64,000 nt of DNA from Paucibacter sp. TC2R-5 (GTDB taxonomy: Bacteria; Pseudomonadota; Gammaproteobacteria; Burkholderiales; Burkholderiaceae_C): positions 186,001 to 250,000 of the forward strand of contig NZ_JAJIRQ010000005.1 of assembly GCF_025717605.1 (NCBI RefSeq), given 5' to 3'. This document shows positions 26,331-33,555 of the stretch, piece by piece; within the stretch, counting starts at the first letter, position 1; each line of letters starts with the position of its first letter. Under the pieces are notes generated by a model. That model saw only the letters and a program-made list of their open reading frames with translations. It ran no database searches and was not told where the DNA came from. A program made the position numbers and the translations under genes.

Positions 26331-27527
26331 ATGGATCTCGCCTATCTGCTGGATTGGGCCGCGTTGTTGCTGCGTTGGCTGCACCTGATTGTCGGCATTG
26401 CCTGGATCGGCGCTTCTTTCTACTTTGTCTGGCTGGACAATCACCTCGTCCAGCCGCAAGCACCGGAGCTGCGCGCCAAAGGCGTTGACGGGGAACTCTG
26501 GGCTGTCCACGGCGGGGGCTTTTACAACCCGCAGAAATACATGGTGGCGCCGCCCAATCTGCCCCAGCATCTGCACTGGTTCTACTGGGAGAGCTACTGG
26601 ACCTGGATCAGCGGCTTTGCGCTGTTTGTGACGCTGTACCTGTTCAACGCCAACACCTATCTGATCGACCCGCGCGTGCAAGTCTGGAGCGCGCCGGCGG
26701 CTGTCGTGGCGGCACTGGGTTTTTTGCTCGCGGGGTGGCTGGTCTATGACCAAATTTGCCGCCGGCTCGGGCATAAGCCCGATGGCAGCATAGGCCATGA
26801 TGGTCGGGTCTTGGGCCTGATCGCCGTCTTCATAGCCCTGGCGACTTGGGCTGCCTGCCAGCTGTTTGCCGGGCGCGCCGCCTTCCTGATCATCGGCGCC
26901 ATGATGGCGACGATGATGAGCGCCAACGTGCTGGTCTGGATCATCCCCGGCCAGAAGCAGGTGATTGCCGAGATGCGCGCGGGCCGCCCGGTCGACCCGG
27001 TTTACGGCCAGCGCGGCAAGCAGCGCAGCGTACACAACACCTACTTCACGCTGCCGGTCTTGATTGCGATGCTCAGCAACCATTACGGCATGCTCTACAG
27101 CCACGCGCAGAACTGGCTGGTGTTGACGCTGTTGATGGCGGTAGGCGTGCTGGTGCGGACCTATTTCGTCAAGCGCCACAAGGGTGTCAATGCCTGGGGT
27201 TTGCTGGCTGGCGCGCTGGCGCTGCTGGCCGGGCTGATCATGTGGATGGCGCCCACGCGGGCGCCGCTCACGGTTGCGCAGGCCGCGCCGAGCTTTGGCG
27301 AGGTGCAGGCCGTCATCACGCAGCGCTGCGTGCTGTGCCACAACGCCGAGCTGGCGCAGAAGGGGGTGCAACTGCACACGCCCGCTTTGATCGCTCAGAA
27401 CGCCCAGTTGCTCTATCAACAGGCGGTGGTGCAAAAGCTGATGCCGCTGAACAATGCAACCGCCATCACCGAGGCCGAGCGGGCCTTGCTGGGGCGCTGG
27501 TTCGAGGCCGGCGCCAAGGCGCAGTGA
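26331..27527 (+). CDS. puuD: Urate hydroxylase PuuD (membrane protein with cytochrome c domain)
   Basis: A 398-residue protein. The N-terminal part has about eight hydrophobic segments with the PuuD pattern (LLRWLHLIVGIAWIGASFYF, YWTWISGFALF, HNTYFTLPVL). The C-terminal about 85 residues form a cytochrome c domain with a heme-binding CVLCH motif. PuuD oxidises urate to 5-hydroxyisourate using its cytochrome domain as electron acceptor, feeding UraH and UraD encoded at 13-16 kb. The ATG at 26331 gives the expected N-terminus MDLAYLLDW. Its last 51 bases recur three times downstream as non-coding copies within the PEP-CTERM array, so its 3' end was part of a duplicated unit. Confidence 0.93.
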   Translation: MDLAYLLDWAALLLRWLHLIVGIAWIGASFYFVWLDNHLVQPQAPELRAKGVDGELWAVHGGGFYNPQKYMVAPPNLPQHLHWFYWESYWTWISGFALFVTLYLFNANTYLIDPRVQVWSAPAAVVAALGFLLAGWLVYDQICRRLGHKPDGSIGHDGRVLGLIAVFIALATWAACQLFAGRAAFLIIGAMMATMMSANVLVWIIPGQKQVIAEMRAGRPVDPVYGQRGKQRSVHNTYFTLPVLIAMLSNHYGMLYSHAQNWLVLTLLMAVGVLVRTYFVKRHKGVNAWGLLAGALALLAGLIMWMAPTRAPLTVAQAAPSFGEVQAVITQRCVLCHNAELAQKGVQLHTPALIAQNAQLLYQQAVVQKLMPLNNATAITEAERALLGRWFEAGAKAQ

Positions 27528-27589
27528 AGGGCTCGGCTGCAGCCGCCGCCAAGGGCTGGCGTGGCCGCCTCGCCGGCTGAATTGCCCAG

Positions 27590-27757
27590 CGGCCTGGCGA
27601 GCGAAAGAAGTTAGGTATTTGCGCTAGCCCCCCCGGAATCAGGGGTGTTGTGCTGTCATGTCGCGCAAATATACTGCGCCCGACCCAGCACTTGGCGGAC
27701 CTGTTGAGTGGCAAATCATCGGGTCTCCACACTTACATTCAGACAGAGGGAAAGACA
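27590..27757 (+). promoter_or_regulatory. Promoter/leader block, copy A
   Basis: This block precedes PEP-CTERM gene 1 and recurs as copies B, C and D. Shared elements are a CCCC-N7-GGGG inverted repeat (27631-27645) and GCGCA-N7-TGCGC (27663-27679) with a -10-like TATACT inside it (27670-27675). A conserved leader with CTTGGCGGACCTGTTGAGTG follows, then a GAGGGA ribosome-binding site. A -35 element is not conserved between copies, so the true promoter position is uncertain. Confidence 0.55.
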
Positions 27758-28402
27758 ATGCAGAGCTTGAAGATGAAGACATTGAAAACGGCCGCGCTGC
27801 TGGGCGCCATGAGCTTGATGGGTGCGGCGCAAGCCACATCCGCGTTCGAAGGGCGCGCTGCCAACGGTGCGGTGGACCTCACCTGCACCGCGACGGGTGC
27901 AAGCAAGTGCGCAATGTTCTATAACGCCACGCTTGACCTGACGATCCTGAACGACTGGAATATCGGTACGGGCGTCTGGAGCGCCACGGCTGACGCAGGT
28001 TCGGCCCAGGCCCTGGCTGAAGCGGCAGGTGCTTCGCAGACCAACTTCAAAGGTTGGTCCTTGCCAACTGGCGGTAACCAACCAGCCGGCAGCGCTAACC
28101 AATTCCTATCCATTTGGAACGATGCAGGTGGGAGTTTTGACTACTTGTCGGCGCAATTTGACGGCGTGCAGCGCCAGCGCTACTGGTCCAGTTCGTTTGC
28201 CTTTTCAGGCTCCGCGTATATCTTCCATGCCGGTGGTGGCTGGTATAACCACGATGTCATGTACTCTAAGAATTACACACTGGCTGTGCGCACCGGAGAT
28301 GTGGCCCTCGCTGTGCCGGAGCCACAAACTTACGCGCTGATGCTCGCCGGTCTCGGCCTGATGGGCTTTGCCGCTCGCCGCCGTAGCAGCAAGCAGCAGT
28401 AA
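27758..28402 (+). CDS. PEP-CTERM protein 1 (Lcl/DUF1566-like)
   Basis: A 214-residue secreted protein. The signal peptide MQSLKMKTLKTAALLGAMSL is shared in form with the paralogues at 28859, 30105 and 34107. The core (about residues 60-180) contains LTILNDWNIG, GWSLPTGG and RYWSSS, which fit the Lcl/DUF1566 fold found in surface adhesin-like proteins. The C-terminus is a PEP-CTERM signal: VPEPQTYALMLAGLGLMGF followed by ARRRSS. By family it is expected to be exported and processed by an exosortase, ending at the cell surface or in the extracellular matrix. Its core differs strongly from paralogues 2-4 although both ends are nearly the same. Confidence 0.88.
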   Translation: MQSLKMKTLKTAALLGAMSLMGAAQATSAFEGRAANGAVDLTCTATGASKCAMFYNATLDLTILNDWNIGTGVWSATADAGSAQALAEAAGASQTNFKGWSLPTGGNQPAGSANQFLSIWNDAGGSFDYLSAQFDGVQRQRYWSSSFAFSGSAYIFHAGGGWYNHDVMYSKNYTLAVRTGDVALAVPEPQTYALMLAGLGLMGFAARRRSSKQQ

Positions 28403-28428
28403 GCCTTGGGCTTGCCCTGCGCATAAAC

Positions 28429-28458
28429 AAAAAACCGGCTCAAGTGGCCGGTTTTTTT
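28429..28458 (+). terminator. Intrinsic terminator after PEP-CTERM gene 1
   Basis: AAAAAACCGGC and GCCGGTTTTTT pair around a TCAAGTG loop, with seven T residues at the end. The same hairpin recurs after the next four genes of the array; A-runs on the left side make it potentially bidirectional. Confidence 0.9.
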
Positions 28459-28577
28459 ATGCGCAGCTGCGAAGTTCAATGGCTGCGAAGCGTCCATTCT
28501 CCCGGCCAGATAAGGAGCTACGCTGATTGACCGGGGGCCTGCGATGGCTCCGAGCAGTGAGCGGCATCGCAGCCGCA
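28459..28577 (+). repeat. Conserved trailer repeat, copy 1
   Basis: The stretch after the terminator (beginning ATGCGCAGC and containing GAAGTTCAATGGCTGCGAAG) recurs after genes 2 (from 29705), 3 (from 30981) and 5 (from 33353), and in shortened form after gene 4. It joins directly to the fossil puuD tail at 28578 and so marks the right end of the duplicated unit. No reading frame is supported in it. Confidence 0.75.
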
Positions 28578-28690
28578 GAGCGGGCCTTGCTGGGGCGCTG
28601 GTTCGAGGCCGGCGCCAAGGCTCAGTGAAGGGCTCGGCTGCAGCCGCCGCCAAGGGCTGGCGTGGCCGCCTCGCCGGCTGAATGGCCGAG
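28578..28690 (+). pseudogene. Fossil copy of the puuD 3' end (copy 1)
   Basis: From GAGCGGGCCTTGCTGGGGCG onward the sequence repeats the last 51 bases of puuD (27477-27527, encoding ERALLGRWFEAGAKAQ and stop) and the non-coding DNA after it, at a constant distance of 1101 bases. The copy has no start and cannot encode PuuD. It shows that the unit duplicated was puuD tail, promoter, PEP-CTERM gene, terminator and trailer. Confidence 0.85.
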
Positions 28691-28858
28691 CGGCCTGGCG
28701 AGCGAAAGAAGTTATGTATTTGCACTAGCCCCCCCGAAATCAGGGGTGTTGTGCTGTCATGTCGCGCAAATATACTGCGCCCGACCCAGCACTTGGCGGA
28801 CCTGTTGAGTGGCAAATCATCGGGTCTCCACACATAAATTCAGACAGAGGGAAGAACA
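28691..28858 (+). promoter_or_regulatory. Promoter/leader block, copy B
   Basis: This is a near-identical copy of block A displaced by 1101 bases. It has CCCC/GGGG arms ending at 28746, GCGCA-N7-TGCGC from 28764 with TATACT at 28771-28776, the TTGGCGGACCTGTTGAG leader, and a GAGGGAAG ribosome-binding site before the ATG at 28859. Confidence 0.55.
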
Positions 28859-29614
28859 ATGCAGAGCTTGAAGATCAAGACATTGAAGATGGCCGCGCTG
28901 CTGGGCGCAGTGACCTTGATGGGCGCGGCGCAAGCAGCCGGGGTGCCGAACCAAGGCACCTGGGAAACCACGCTCAAACCACGCGACCTGGACGGCATTC
29001 TTGCCAATGGCCCGGAAGCCTTCTACGACACCGACCTCAACATCACCTGGTTGCGTGCCGGTAACACCTACGGCGCGATAAGCGGTGACGAGGCCCGCGC
29101 TTGGGCCAAACAGACCTTTTTCGGCCTGAAGGGCTGGCGCTTGCCAAATGCCGTGGACAAAGGTGGTAACGGCTGCGACTGGAGCAACAAAGGCGGCACC
29201 GATTGCGGCTACAACCCCGACAGCAGCGTCGCTACTGGCAGCGAAATGGCGCACCTGTTCTTTCAGAGCCTGGGGAACAAGAGCTACTACATCCCCGGCA
29301 CAACGACAGTGCAAACGGGCTATGGCCTGACCAATACCGGCAATTTCCAGACTCTGTGGCAGCCCGGCGTCTACTGGGCCTTTCAAAAGGACTTTCCGGA
29401 TATGGATGTGGCGTGGATCTTCGATACCGAATATGGCATGCAGCAATTTAAGGGCTTCGGAAAGAACGACCCTCTTCTTTATGCGCTGGCCGTGCGCGAC
29501 GGAGATGTGACGGAAGCGGTGCCTGTACCGGAGCCACAAACCTACGCCCTGATGCTCGCCGGTCTCGGCCTGATGGGCTTTGCCGCTCGCCGCCGCAGCA
29601 GCAATAAGCAGTAA
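28859..29614 (+). CDS. PEP-CTERM protein 2 (Lcl/DUF1566-like)
   Basis: A 251-residue secreted protein with signal peptide MQSLKIKTLKMAALLGAVTL, mature start near AAGVPNQGTWETTL, and a DUF1566/Lcl-type core. Core segments are YDTDLNITWLRAG, GWRLPNAVD, GCDWSNKGGTDCGYN and the repeated AHLFFQSLGNKSYY. The C-terminus is VPEPQTYALMLAGLGLMGF then ARRRSSNKQ. It resembles protein 4 (31403) most closely through its whole length. Two cysteines in the GCDW...DCGYN segment, also present in 3 and 4, may form a disulfide. Five tandem TAAGCAG heptamers overlap the stop codon. Confidence 0.88.
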   Translation: MQSLKIKTLKMAALLGAVTLMGAAQAAGVPNQGTWETTLKPRDLDGILANGPEAFYDTDLNITWLRAGNTYGAISGDEARAWAKQTFFGLKGWRLPNAVDKGGNGCDWSNKGGTDCGYNPDSSVATGSEMAHLFFQSLGNKSYYIPGTTTVQTGYGLTNTGNFQTLWQPGVYWAFQKDFPDMDVAWIFDTEYGMQQFKGFGKNDPLLYALAVRDGDVTEAVPVPEPQTYALMLAGLGLMGFAARRRSSNKQ

Positions 29615-29639
29615 GCAGTAAGCAGTAAGCAGTAAGCAG
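29605..29639 (+). repeat. Five tandem TAAGCAG heptamers across the stop codon
   Basis: TAAGCAG occurs five times in a row, and the in-frame stop of PEP-CTERM gene 2 (29612-29614) is the start of the second copy. Shorter related CAG/TAAGCAG runs follow genes 3 and 4. Slippage here would change only the last residues after the Arg-rich tail. Confidence 0.85.
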
Positions 29640-29675
29640 CATGCAGCAGCAAGCGTTGGGCTTGCCCTGCGCATG

Positions 29676-29706
29676 AAAAAAAACCGGCTCAAGTGGCCGG
29701 TTTTTT
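29676..29706 (+). terminator. Intrinsic terminator after PEP-CTERM gene 2
   Basis: The stem ACCGGC/GCCGGT with the TCAAGTG loop is flanked by an A-run and six T residues, the same as the other terminators of the array. Confidence 0.9.
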
Positions 29707-29822
29707 ACGCGCGACTGCGAAGTTCAATGGCTGCGAAGCGTCCTTTCCTGCCAGATACCGAGGTCCGCTGATTGACCGAGGTCCGCAGATGGCTCAGGGC
29801 GCCGAGCGGCATCACAGACGCA

Positions 29823-29890
29823 GAGCGGACCTTGCTGGGGCGCCGGTTTGAGGCCAGAGCCAAGGCGCAGTGAAGGGCTCGGCTTTTGCC
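29823..29890 (+). pseudogene. Fossil copy of the puuD 3' end (copy 2)
   Basis: GAGCGGACCTTGCTGGGGCG and the following bases repeat the puuD tail with more substitutions than copy 1, including the stop context CAGTGAAGGGCTCGGC. It directly follows a trailer repeat and precedes promoter block C, as in the first unit. Confidence 0.8.
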
Positions 29891-29934
29891 GCCGCCAAGG
29901 GCTGGCGTGGCCGCCTCGCCGGCTGAATTGTCCA

Positions 29935-30104
29935 GCGGCCTGGCGAGCAAAGAGAGGCGAGGCATTTGCCCCAATACCCCCGAATTCGGGGATGGTTTGC
30001 GCTCTTGTCGCGCAAATATACTGCGCCCGACCCTGCACTTGGCGGACCTGTTGAGTGGCAAATCATCGGGTCGCCACACCTACATTCAGACAGAGGGAAG
30101 AACA
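29935..30104 (+). promoter_or_regulatory. Promoter/leader block, copy C
   Basis: The CCCC/GGGG element is here a perfect palindrome, CCCCGAATTCGGGG (29978-29991). GCGCA-N7-TGCGC lies at 30010-30026 with TATACT at 30017-30022. The leader and GAGGGAAG ribosome-binding site match blocks A and B, while the DNA between the elements has drifted. This supports function for the conserved parts. Confidence 0.55.
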
Positions 30105-30905
30105 ATGCAGAGCTTGAAGATGAAGACACTGAAGACATTGAAAGCGGCCGCACTGTTGGGCGCCATGACCTTGGTGGGCGCTGTTCAGGCGGCCGGGGTG
30201 TCGGGCCAAGGCACATGGGAAACCACGCTCAAAGCGCGTGACCTGGACGGCATCACGGCCAACGGCCCGGAGGCCTACTACGACACGGCCTTGAACATCA
30301 CCTGGTTCATCAACGCGGGCGGGGCTGCCCTTCCCTGGAGTCAGGCCAATGATTGGGCGGCCAACTACGTGATTCTCTATGGCATCACAGGTTGGCGCTT
30401 GCCGAAAATGGTTGATCTCGCCGAAGCGGGCTGTAATTTTGAATACAGTGGCTCCGATTGCGGTTACAACGTGAGCACGGCAAATGCCGAGTTGGCGCAT
30501 ATGTACTACGTGACGCTGGGCAACAAGGCCTCTGTGGCTCCGAATGGGTCTAACCAGGCCGGGGCTGGCTTGGTCAATACAGGGCCCTTCAACAATCTTT
30601 CGAAAGGTTATTACTGGTACGGCACTGGCTCCTATGACGCGGCGGATCCGACGGGTCAGGTTGTGGCTGAGCGAGCGTTTTTTTTCATAAATGAGCTCAC
30701 CTTCACCTATGACGACGGCTACACGGAGCTGAAGGCGGGACAACAGGGCACAGTGGGTATAGGTCGTTCTGCTTTTGTCTGGCTTGTGCATGACGGCGAT
30801 GTGACCGCTGCGGTGCCAGAGCCACAAAGCTACGCGCTGATGCTCGCCGGTCTCGGCCTGATGGGCTTTGCCGCTCGTCGCCGCAGCAGCAATAAGCAGC
30901 AGTAA
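30105..30905 (+). CDS. PEP-CTERM protein 3 (Lcl/DUF1566-like)
   Basis: A 266-residue secreted protein. The signal peptide is MQSLKMKTLKTLKAAALLGA, with one extra TLK unit compared with protein 1. The mature part starts AAGVSGQGTWETTLKARDL and the core contains YDTALNITWFINAGG, GWRLPKMVDL, GCNFEYSGSDCGYN and AHMYYVTLGNK. The C-terminus is VPEPQSYALMLAGLGLMGF then ARRRSSNKQQ. The stretch between about residues 170 and 235 is unlike its paralogues. Surface location is expected from the sorting signal. Confidence 0.87.
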   Translation: MQSLKMKTLKTLKAAALLGAMTLVGAVQAAGVSGQGTWETTLKARDLDGITANGPEAYYDTALNITWFINAGGAALPWSQANDWAANYVILYGITGWRLPKMVDLAEAGCNFEYSGSDCGYNVSTANAELAHMYYVTLGNKASVAPNGSNQAGAGLVNTGPFNNLSKGYYWYGTGSYDAADPTGQVVAERAFFFINELTFTYDDGYTELKAGQQGTVGIGRSAFVWLVHDGDVTAAVPEPQSYALMLAGLGLMGFAARRRSSNKQQ

Positions 30906-30949
30906 GCAGTAAGCAGCATGCAGCAAGCCTTGGGCTTGTCCTGCGTATG

Positions 30950-30980
30950 AAAAAAACCGGCTCAAGTGGCCGGTTTTTTT
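30950..30980 (+). terminator. Intrinsic terminator after PEP-CTERM gene 3
   Basis: An AAAAAACCGGC/GCCGGTTTTTTT stem-loop, identical in core to the other array terminators. Confidence 0.9.
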
Positions 30981-31402
30981 ATGCGCAGCGGCGTAGTTCA
31001 ATGGCTGCGAAGCGTCCCTCATCCCGGCCAGATAACGAAGTACGCTGACGGACCTGCGGCCGGCGATGGCTCCGAGCAGTGAGCGGCATTTCAGCCTTGC
31101 CTTGTCTGGCCTGGCAGCGTTGTTTGGGCAGTTGGCGCCGATGTACCCTTGGCGGGTTTCGCCTTCTCGCCAACGAATGCCTGGCACTTTCAAGCGCACG
31201 CCGGTGAACACCAAAGTGAACACCAGGAACACCGGTTTTCGGGCCTCGCAAATTTTGTGAATATCCACAAGCATAACCCCTCGAATAAGTGGAGTTTTCG
31301 CTTTTTTCCGCAGCTACACTCCCGCCGGTTTCAGTGCTTGCTGGCCATGGGCCTGAAGCGTGCACTCGGTGCTTTGAGATCCAATTATTCAGGGAAAAGA
31401 CT
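30981..31402 (+). other. Gene-free upstream region of PEP-CTERM gene 4
   Basis: The first about 105 bases are another trailer repeat. The rest is unlike promoter blocks A-C, so gene 4 has a different control region. It contains two direct copies of GTGAACACCA with a 12-base period (31204-31213 and 31216-31225), a possible regulator site. TGGCG/CGCCA arms lie nearby, and an AGGGAAAAG ribosome-binding site precedes the ATG at 31403. No reading frame is supported. Confidence 0.5.
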
Positions 31403-32146
31403 ATGCGTAAATTGACGACGAAGACCTTCAAAACGGCCGCGCTGCTGGGCGCACTGGCCATGGTGAGCGCGGCGCAAGCCGCTGGCGTGCCGGGCCAAGG
31501 CACATGGGAAACCACGCTGCAAGCGCGCGACATCGACAAAGACGGCACGACCGATGCCTTCTATGACACCGAACTCAACATCACCTGGCTGCGTGCCGGC
31601 AGCACCGGCACCATGGACTGGGGCACGGCCAAAGCCTGGGCCGAAAACGGCAACTTCTTCGGCCTGAGCGGCTGGCGTCTGCCGACGACCCATGTCACCA
31701 CGCCAGATGGCAGTTGTGATTACTCTTACACGGGTGGCACCAGCTGCGGCTACAACCCGCTGAGTGACAAAGTCAATGGCAGCGAGATGGCGCACCTCTT
31801 CTTTCAGAGCCTGGGGAACAAGAGCTACGTCGCGCCCGGCACAATTAACTATCAGCCAGGCTATGGCCTAAGCAATACCGGCGATTTCCAGAATCTGCAG
31901 TCCAAATTCTACTGGTCCGGTACGGAGTTCGCGTCGGAATCAGACTACGCGTGGTTCTTCCATACCAACGTCGGCCTACAGAGCGAACTCGCCAAGCACT
32001 TTAGTGAGTACGCGCTGGCTGTACGCGACGGAGATGTGACCGCTGCGGTGCCAGAACCACAAAGCTACGCGCTGATGCTCGCCGGTCTCGGCCTGATGGG
32101 CTTTGCCGCTCGCCGCCGTAACAGCAACAGCAACAAGCAGCAGTAA
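31403..32146 (+). CDS. PEP-CTERM protein 4 (Lcl/DUF1566-like)
   Basis: A 247-residue secreted protein. The signal peptide MRKLTTKTFKTAALLGALAM differs from the MQSLK type of its neighbours, but the mature part (AAGVPGQGTWETTLQARDID) is close to proteins 2 and 3. The core contains YDTELNITWLRAGSTG, GWRLPTTH, CDYSYTGGTSCGYN and AHLFFQSLGNKSYV. The C-terminus is VPEPQSYALMLAGLGLMGF, ARRR, then an Asn/Ser/Gln-rich tail. It has its own control region rather than the duplicated block. Confidence 0.88.
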   Translation: MRKLTTKTFKTAALLGALAMVSAAQAAGVPGQGTWETTLQARDIDKDGTTDAFYDTELNITWLRAGSTGTMDWGTAKAWAENGNFFGLSGWRLPTTHVTTPDGSCDYSYTGGTSCGYNPLSDKVNGSEMAHLFFQSLGNKSYVAPGTINYQPGYGLSNTGDFQNLQSKFYWSGTEFASESDYAWFFHTNVGLQSELAKHFSEYALAVRDGDVTAAVPEPQSYALMLAGLGLMGFAARRRNSNSNKQQ

Positions 32147-32185
32147 GCAGCAGCAAGCTTTGGGCTTGCCCTGCCCATGAAAGAA

Positions 32186-32213
32186 GGAACCGGCTCAAGT
32201 GGCCGGTTTTTTT
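32186..32213 (+). terminator. Intrinsic terminator after PEP-CTERM gene 4
   Basis: GAACCGGCTCAAGTGGCCGG followed by seven T residues. The left A-run is interrupted compared with the other copies, so this one is less likely to act in both directions. Confidence 0.88.
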
Positions 32214-32722
32214 GTGCGCAGCGGCGGAATTCAATCCCAGCGATTCATCCCTGCCAATTACCGATGTCGTGCAGTTGCTCAGGGCACTGTGTTGCCACGC
32301 AGTCAGTGCAGTGCCCCCGAGATGTCCCGGCTTGCGCTAAGCCGACCGTTTTGGTCAAGGTCGGCTTCCCAGCGATGTTGCGGTCTCACGTTCCCGGCAG
32401 GCAAGTTCCTGTCTTTCAGATGCGCAGTGGAGGCGGCAACAGGGTGGCCAAAGCGGCCCAATGCCCCCGCCTACGGCAGCATAAAAACAGCGCAAAGGGC
32501 CGGCCACATGCAGCCATCTTGGTGGTGAATCAGTCACCGTTGATCCATCAAGTTAGGGGGTGGCGGACCATTGGGTGCAGGCCTATCGTTTTTACGATAG
32601 CGAGAGACGCAAGCCCTGTGATACAACCCCGCGACCGTTTCAGGCAAGCGCGTACTCAGGTCGCATCGGGGAGAGGTCGCGCCATCAAAACATTCCGGTG
32701 CTGAAGGTAAAGGGAGAGATTT
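32214..32722 (+). other. Structured gene-free leader region before PEP-CTERM gene 5
   Basis: No supported reading frame was found. Three perfect stem arms are visible: GGGCACTG/CAGTGCCC (32282-32316), AAGCCGACC/GGTCGGCTT (32339-32367) and CTATCG/CGATAG (32583-32600). The last is followed by GACGCAAGCC (32606-32615), a short match to part of the c-di-GMP-I (GEMM) riboswitch core. The rest of that consensus was not found. A GGGAGAG ribosome-binding site precedes the ATG at 32723. Confidence 0.4.
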
Positions 32723-33301
32723 ATGACCGTTTTTTCTCGTGCTCTAGCGGCTGTTGCGGCTTCGCTCTTGATCGCCCCGTTTGCAGCGGAGGCTGCACCA
32801 CAGAATTACGCGATCCAGTTCACCGTCACGCAGGGGTCAATTGCGCCGACGGCAGGAAGCTTCACCTACGACGCCGGGGTTGGCTTCAGTGCTTTCACTG
32901 TCGTATGGAATGGAGTCACGGTTGATTTGACTGCGACATCGAACAAGCCGCAGCTCTATACAACAGCAGGCGGATATTTCTTGGGTACAGCGGCTGACTC
33001 TTTCGCTCTGTTGAGCAATACGCTGCCTCAGCCGCGAAGCTACACGAATTGGGCCGCCTACAACTTCAGCAGCGGTACCTTTTTTGGGTTCGCATCCGGG
33101 GCGGGAACGCCTGGCGTGAGCGAGTCTATGGTGTCCTTTCGAGAAGTACGGCCTGTGATTGGAGTGGATCCCACAAGCCAGGTTCAATCCGGGGCATTCA
33201 CCATCACCGCAGTGCCAGAGCCACAAACCTATGCAATGCTCCTTGCTGGTCTTGGCCTCATGGGCTTGGTTGCTCGCCGCCGTAGCAGCAAGCAGCAGTA
33301 A
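32723..33301 (+). CDS. PEP-CTERM protein 5 (non-Lcl core)
   Basis: A 192-residue secreted protein. The signal peptide MTVFSRALAAVAASLLIAPF is followed by a beta-rich core starting APQNYAIQFTVTQGSIAPT that does not resemble the Lcl/DUF1566 paralogues. The C-terminus is VPEPQTYAMLLAGLGLMGLV then ARRRSSKQQ. The gene shares the array terminator, trailer and a following puuD fossil, but its leader is different. No function can be assigned beyond export and exosortase sorting. Confidence 0.85.
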   Translation: MTVFSRALAAVAASLLIAPFAAEAAPQNYAIQFTVTQGSIAPTAGSFTYDAGVGFSAFTVVWNGVTVDLTATSNKPQLYTTAGGYFLGTAADSFALLSNTLPQPRSYTNWAAYNFSSGTFFGFASGAGTPGVSESMVSFREVRPVIGVDPTSQVQSGAFTITAVPEPQTYAMLLAGLGLMGLVARRRSSKQQ

Positions 33302-33322
33302 TCGATTGACTTAGGCCTACCG

Positions 33323-33352
33323 AAAAAACCGGCTCAAGTGGCCGGTTTTCTT
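33323..33352 (+). terminator. Intrinsic terminator after PEP-CTERM gene 5
   Basis: AAAAAACCGGC/GCCGGTTTT stem-loop with the TCAAGTG loop; the T-run is broken by one C. Confidence 0.85.
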
Positions 33353-33471
33353 ATGCGCGGCGGCGGAGTTCAATGGCTGCGGAGCGTCCATTCTCCCGGC
33401 CAGATAACTAGCTACGTTGATTGACCGGGGGCCTGCGATGGCGCCGAGCAGTGAGCGGCATCGCAGCCGCA

Positions 33472-33525
33472 GAGCGGGCGCTGCTGGGGCGAGGCTTCAA
33501 GGCCGCCGCCCCCAAACCCCCTCAA
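33472..33525 (+). pseudogene. Fossil copy of the puuD 3' end (copy 3, most decayed)
   Basis: GAGCGGGCGCTGCTGGGGCG and about 25 further bases resemble the puuD tail, after another trailer repeat (33353-33471). Similarity then fades, and the inverted PEP-CTERM gene 6 begins. This marks the right limit of the tandem array. Confidence 0.65.
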
Positions 33526-33555
33526 AAGATCCGAAGGGGACGAAGCCTCAAAGCC

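Noticed and set aside
27590..27757. Sigma-54 (-24/-12) promoter in the repeated PEP-CTERM leader (TTGGCGGACCTGTTGAG)
   Set aside because: The -24 GG is present, but the invariant GC at -12 is GA in the copies, so it does not meet the consensus; kept only as a conserved leader element.
29605..29639. Phase-variable switch in PEP-CTERM gene 2
   Set aside because: The repeat lies at the stop codon, after the sorting signal, so length changes would hardly affect the protein; left as a minor repeat finding.
32583..32640. c-di-GMP-I riboswitch before PEP-CTERM gene 5
   Set aside because: Only the GACGCAAGCC half resembles the core; the CAAACC-type segment and GNRA tetraloop were not found. Reported as a low-confidence observation instead of a call.
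27477..33525. CRISPR-like array, because of the regular repeats
   Set aside because: The repeats are hundreds of bases apart with protein-coding genes between them, and no short palindromic repeat/spacer pattern or cas gene is present.
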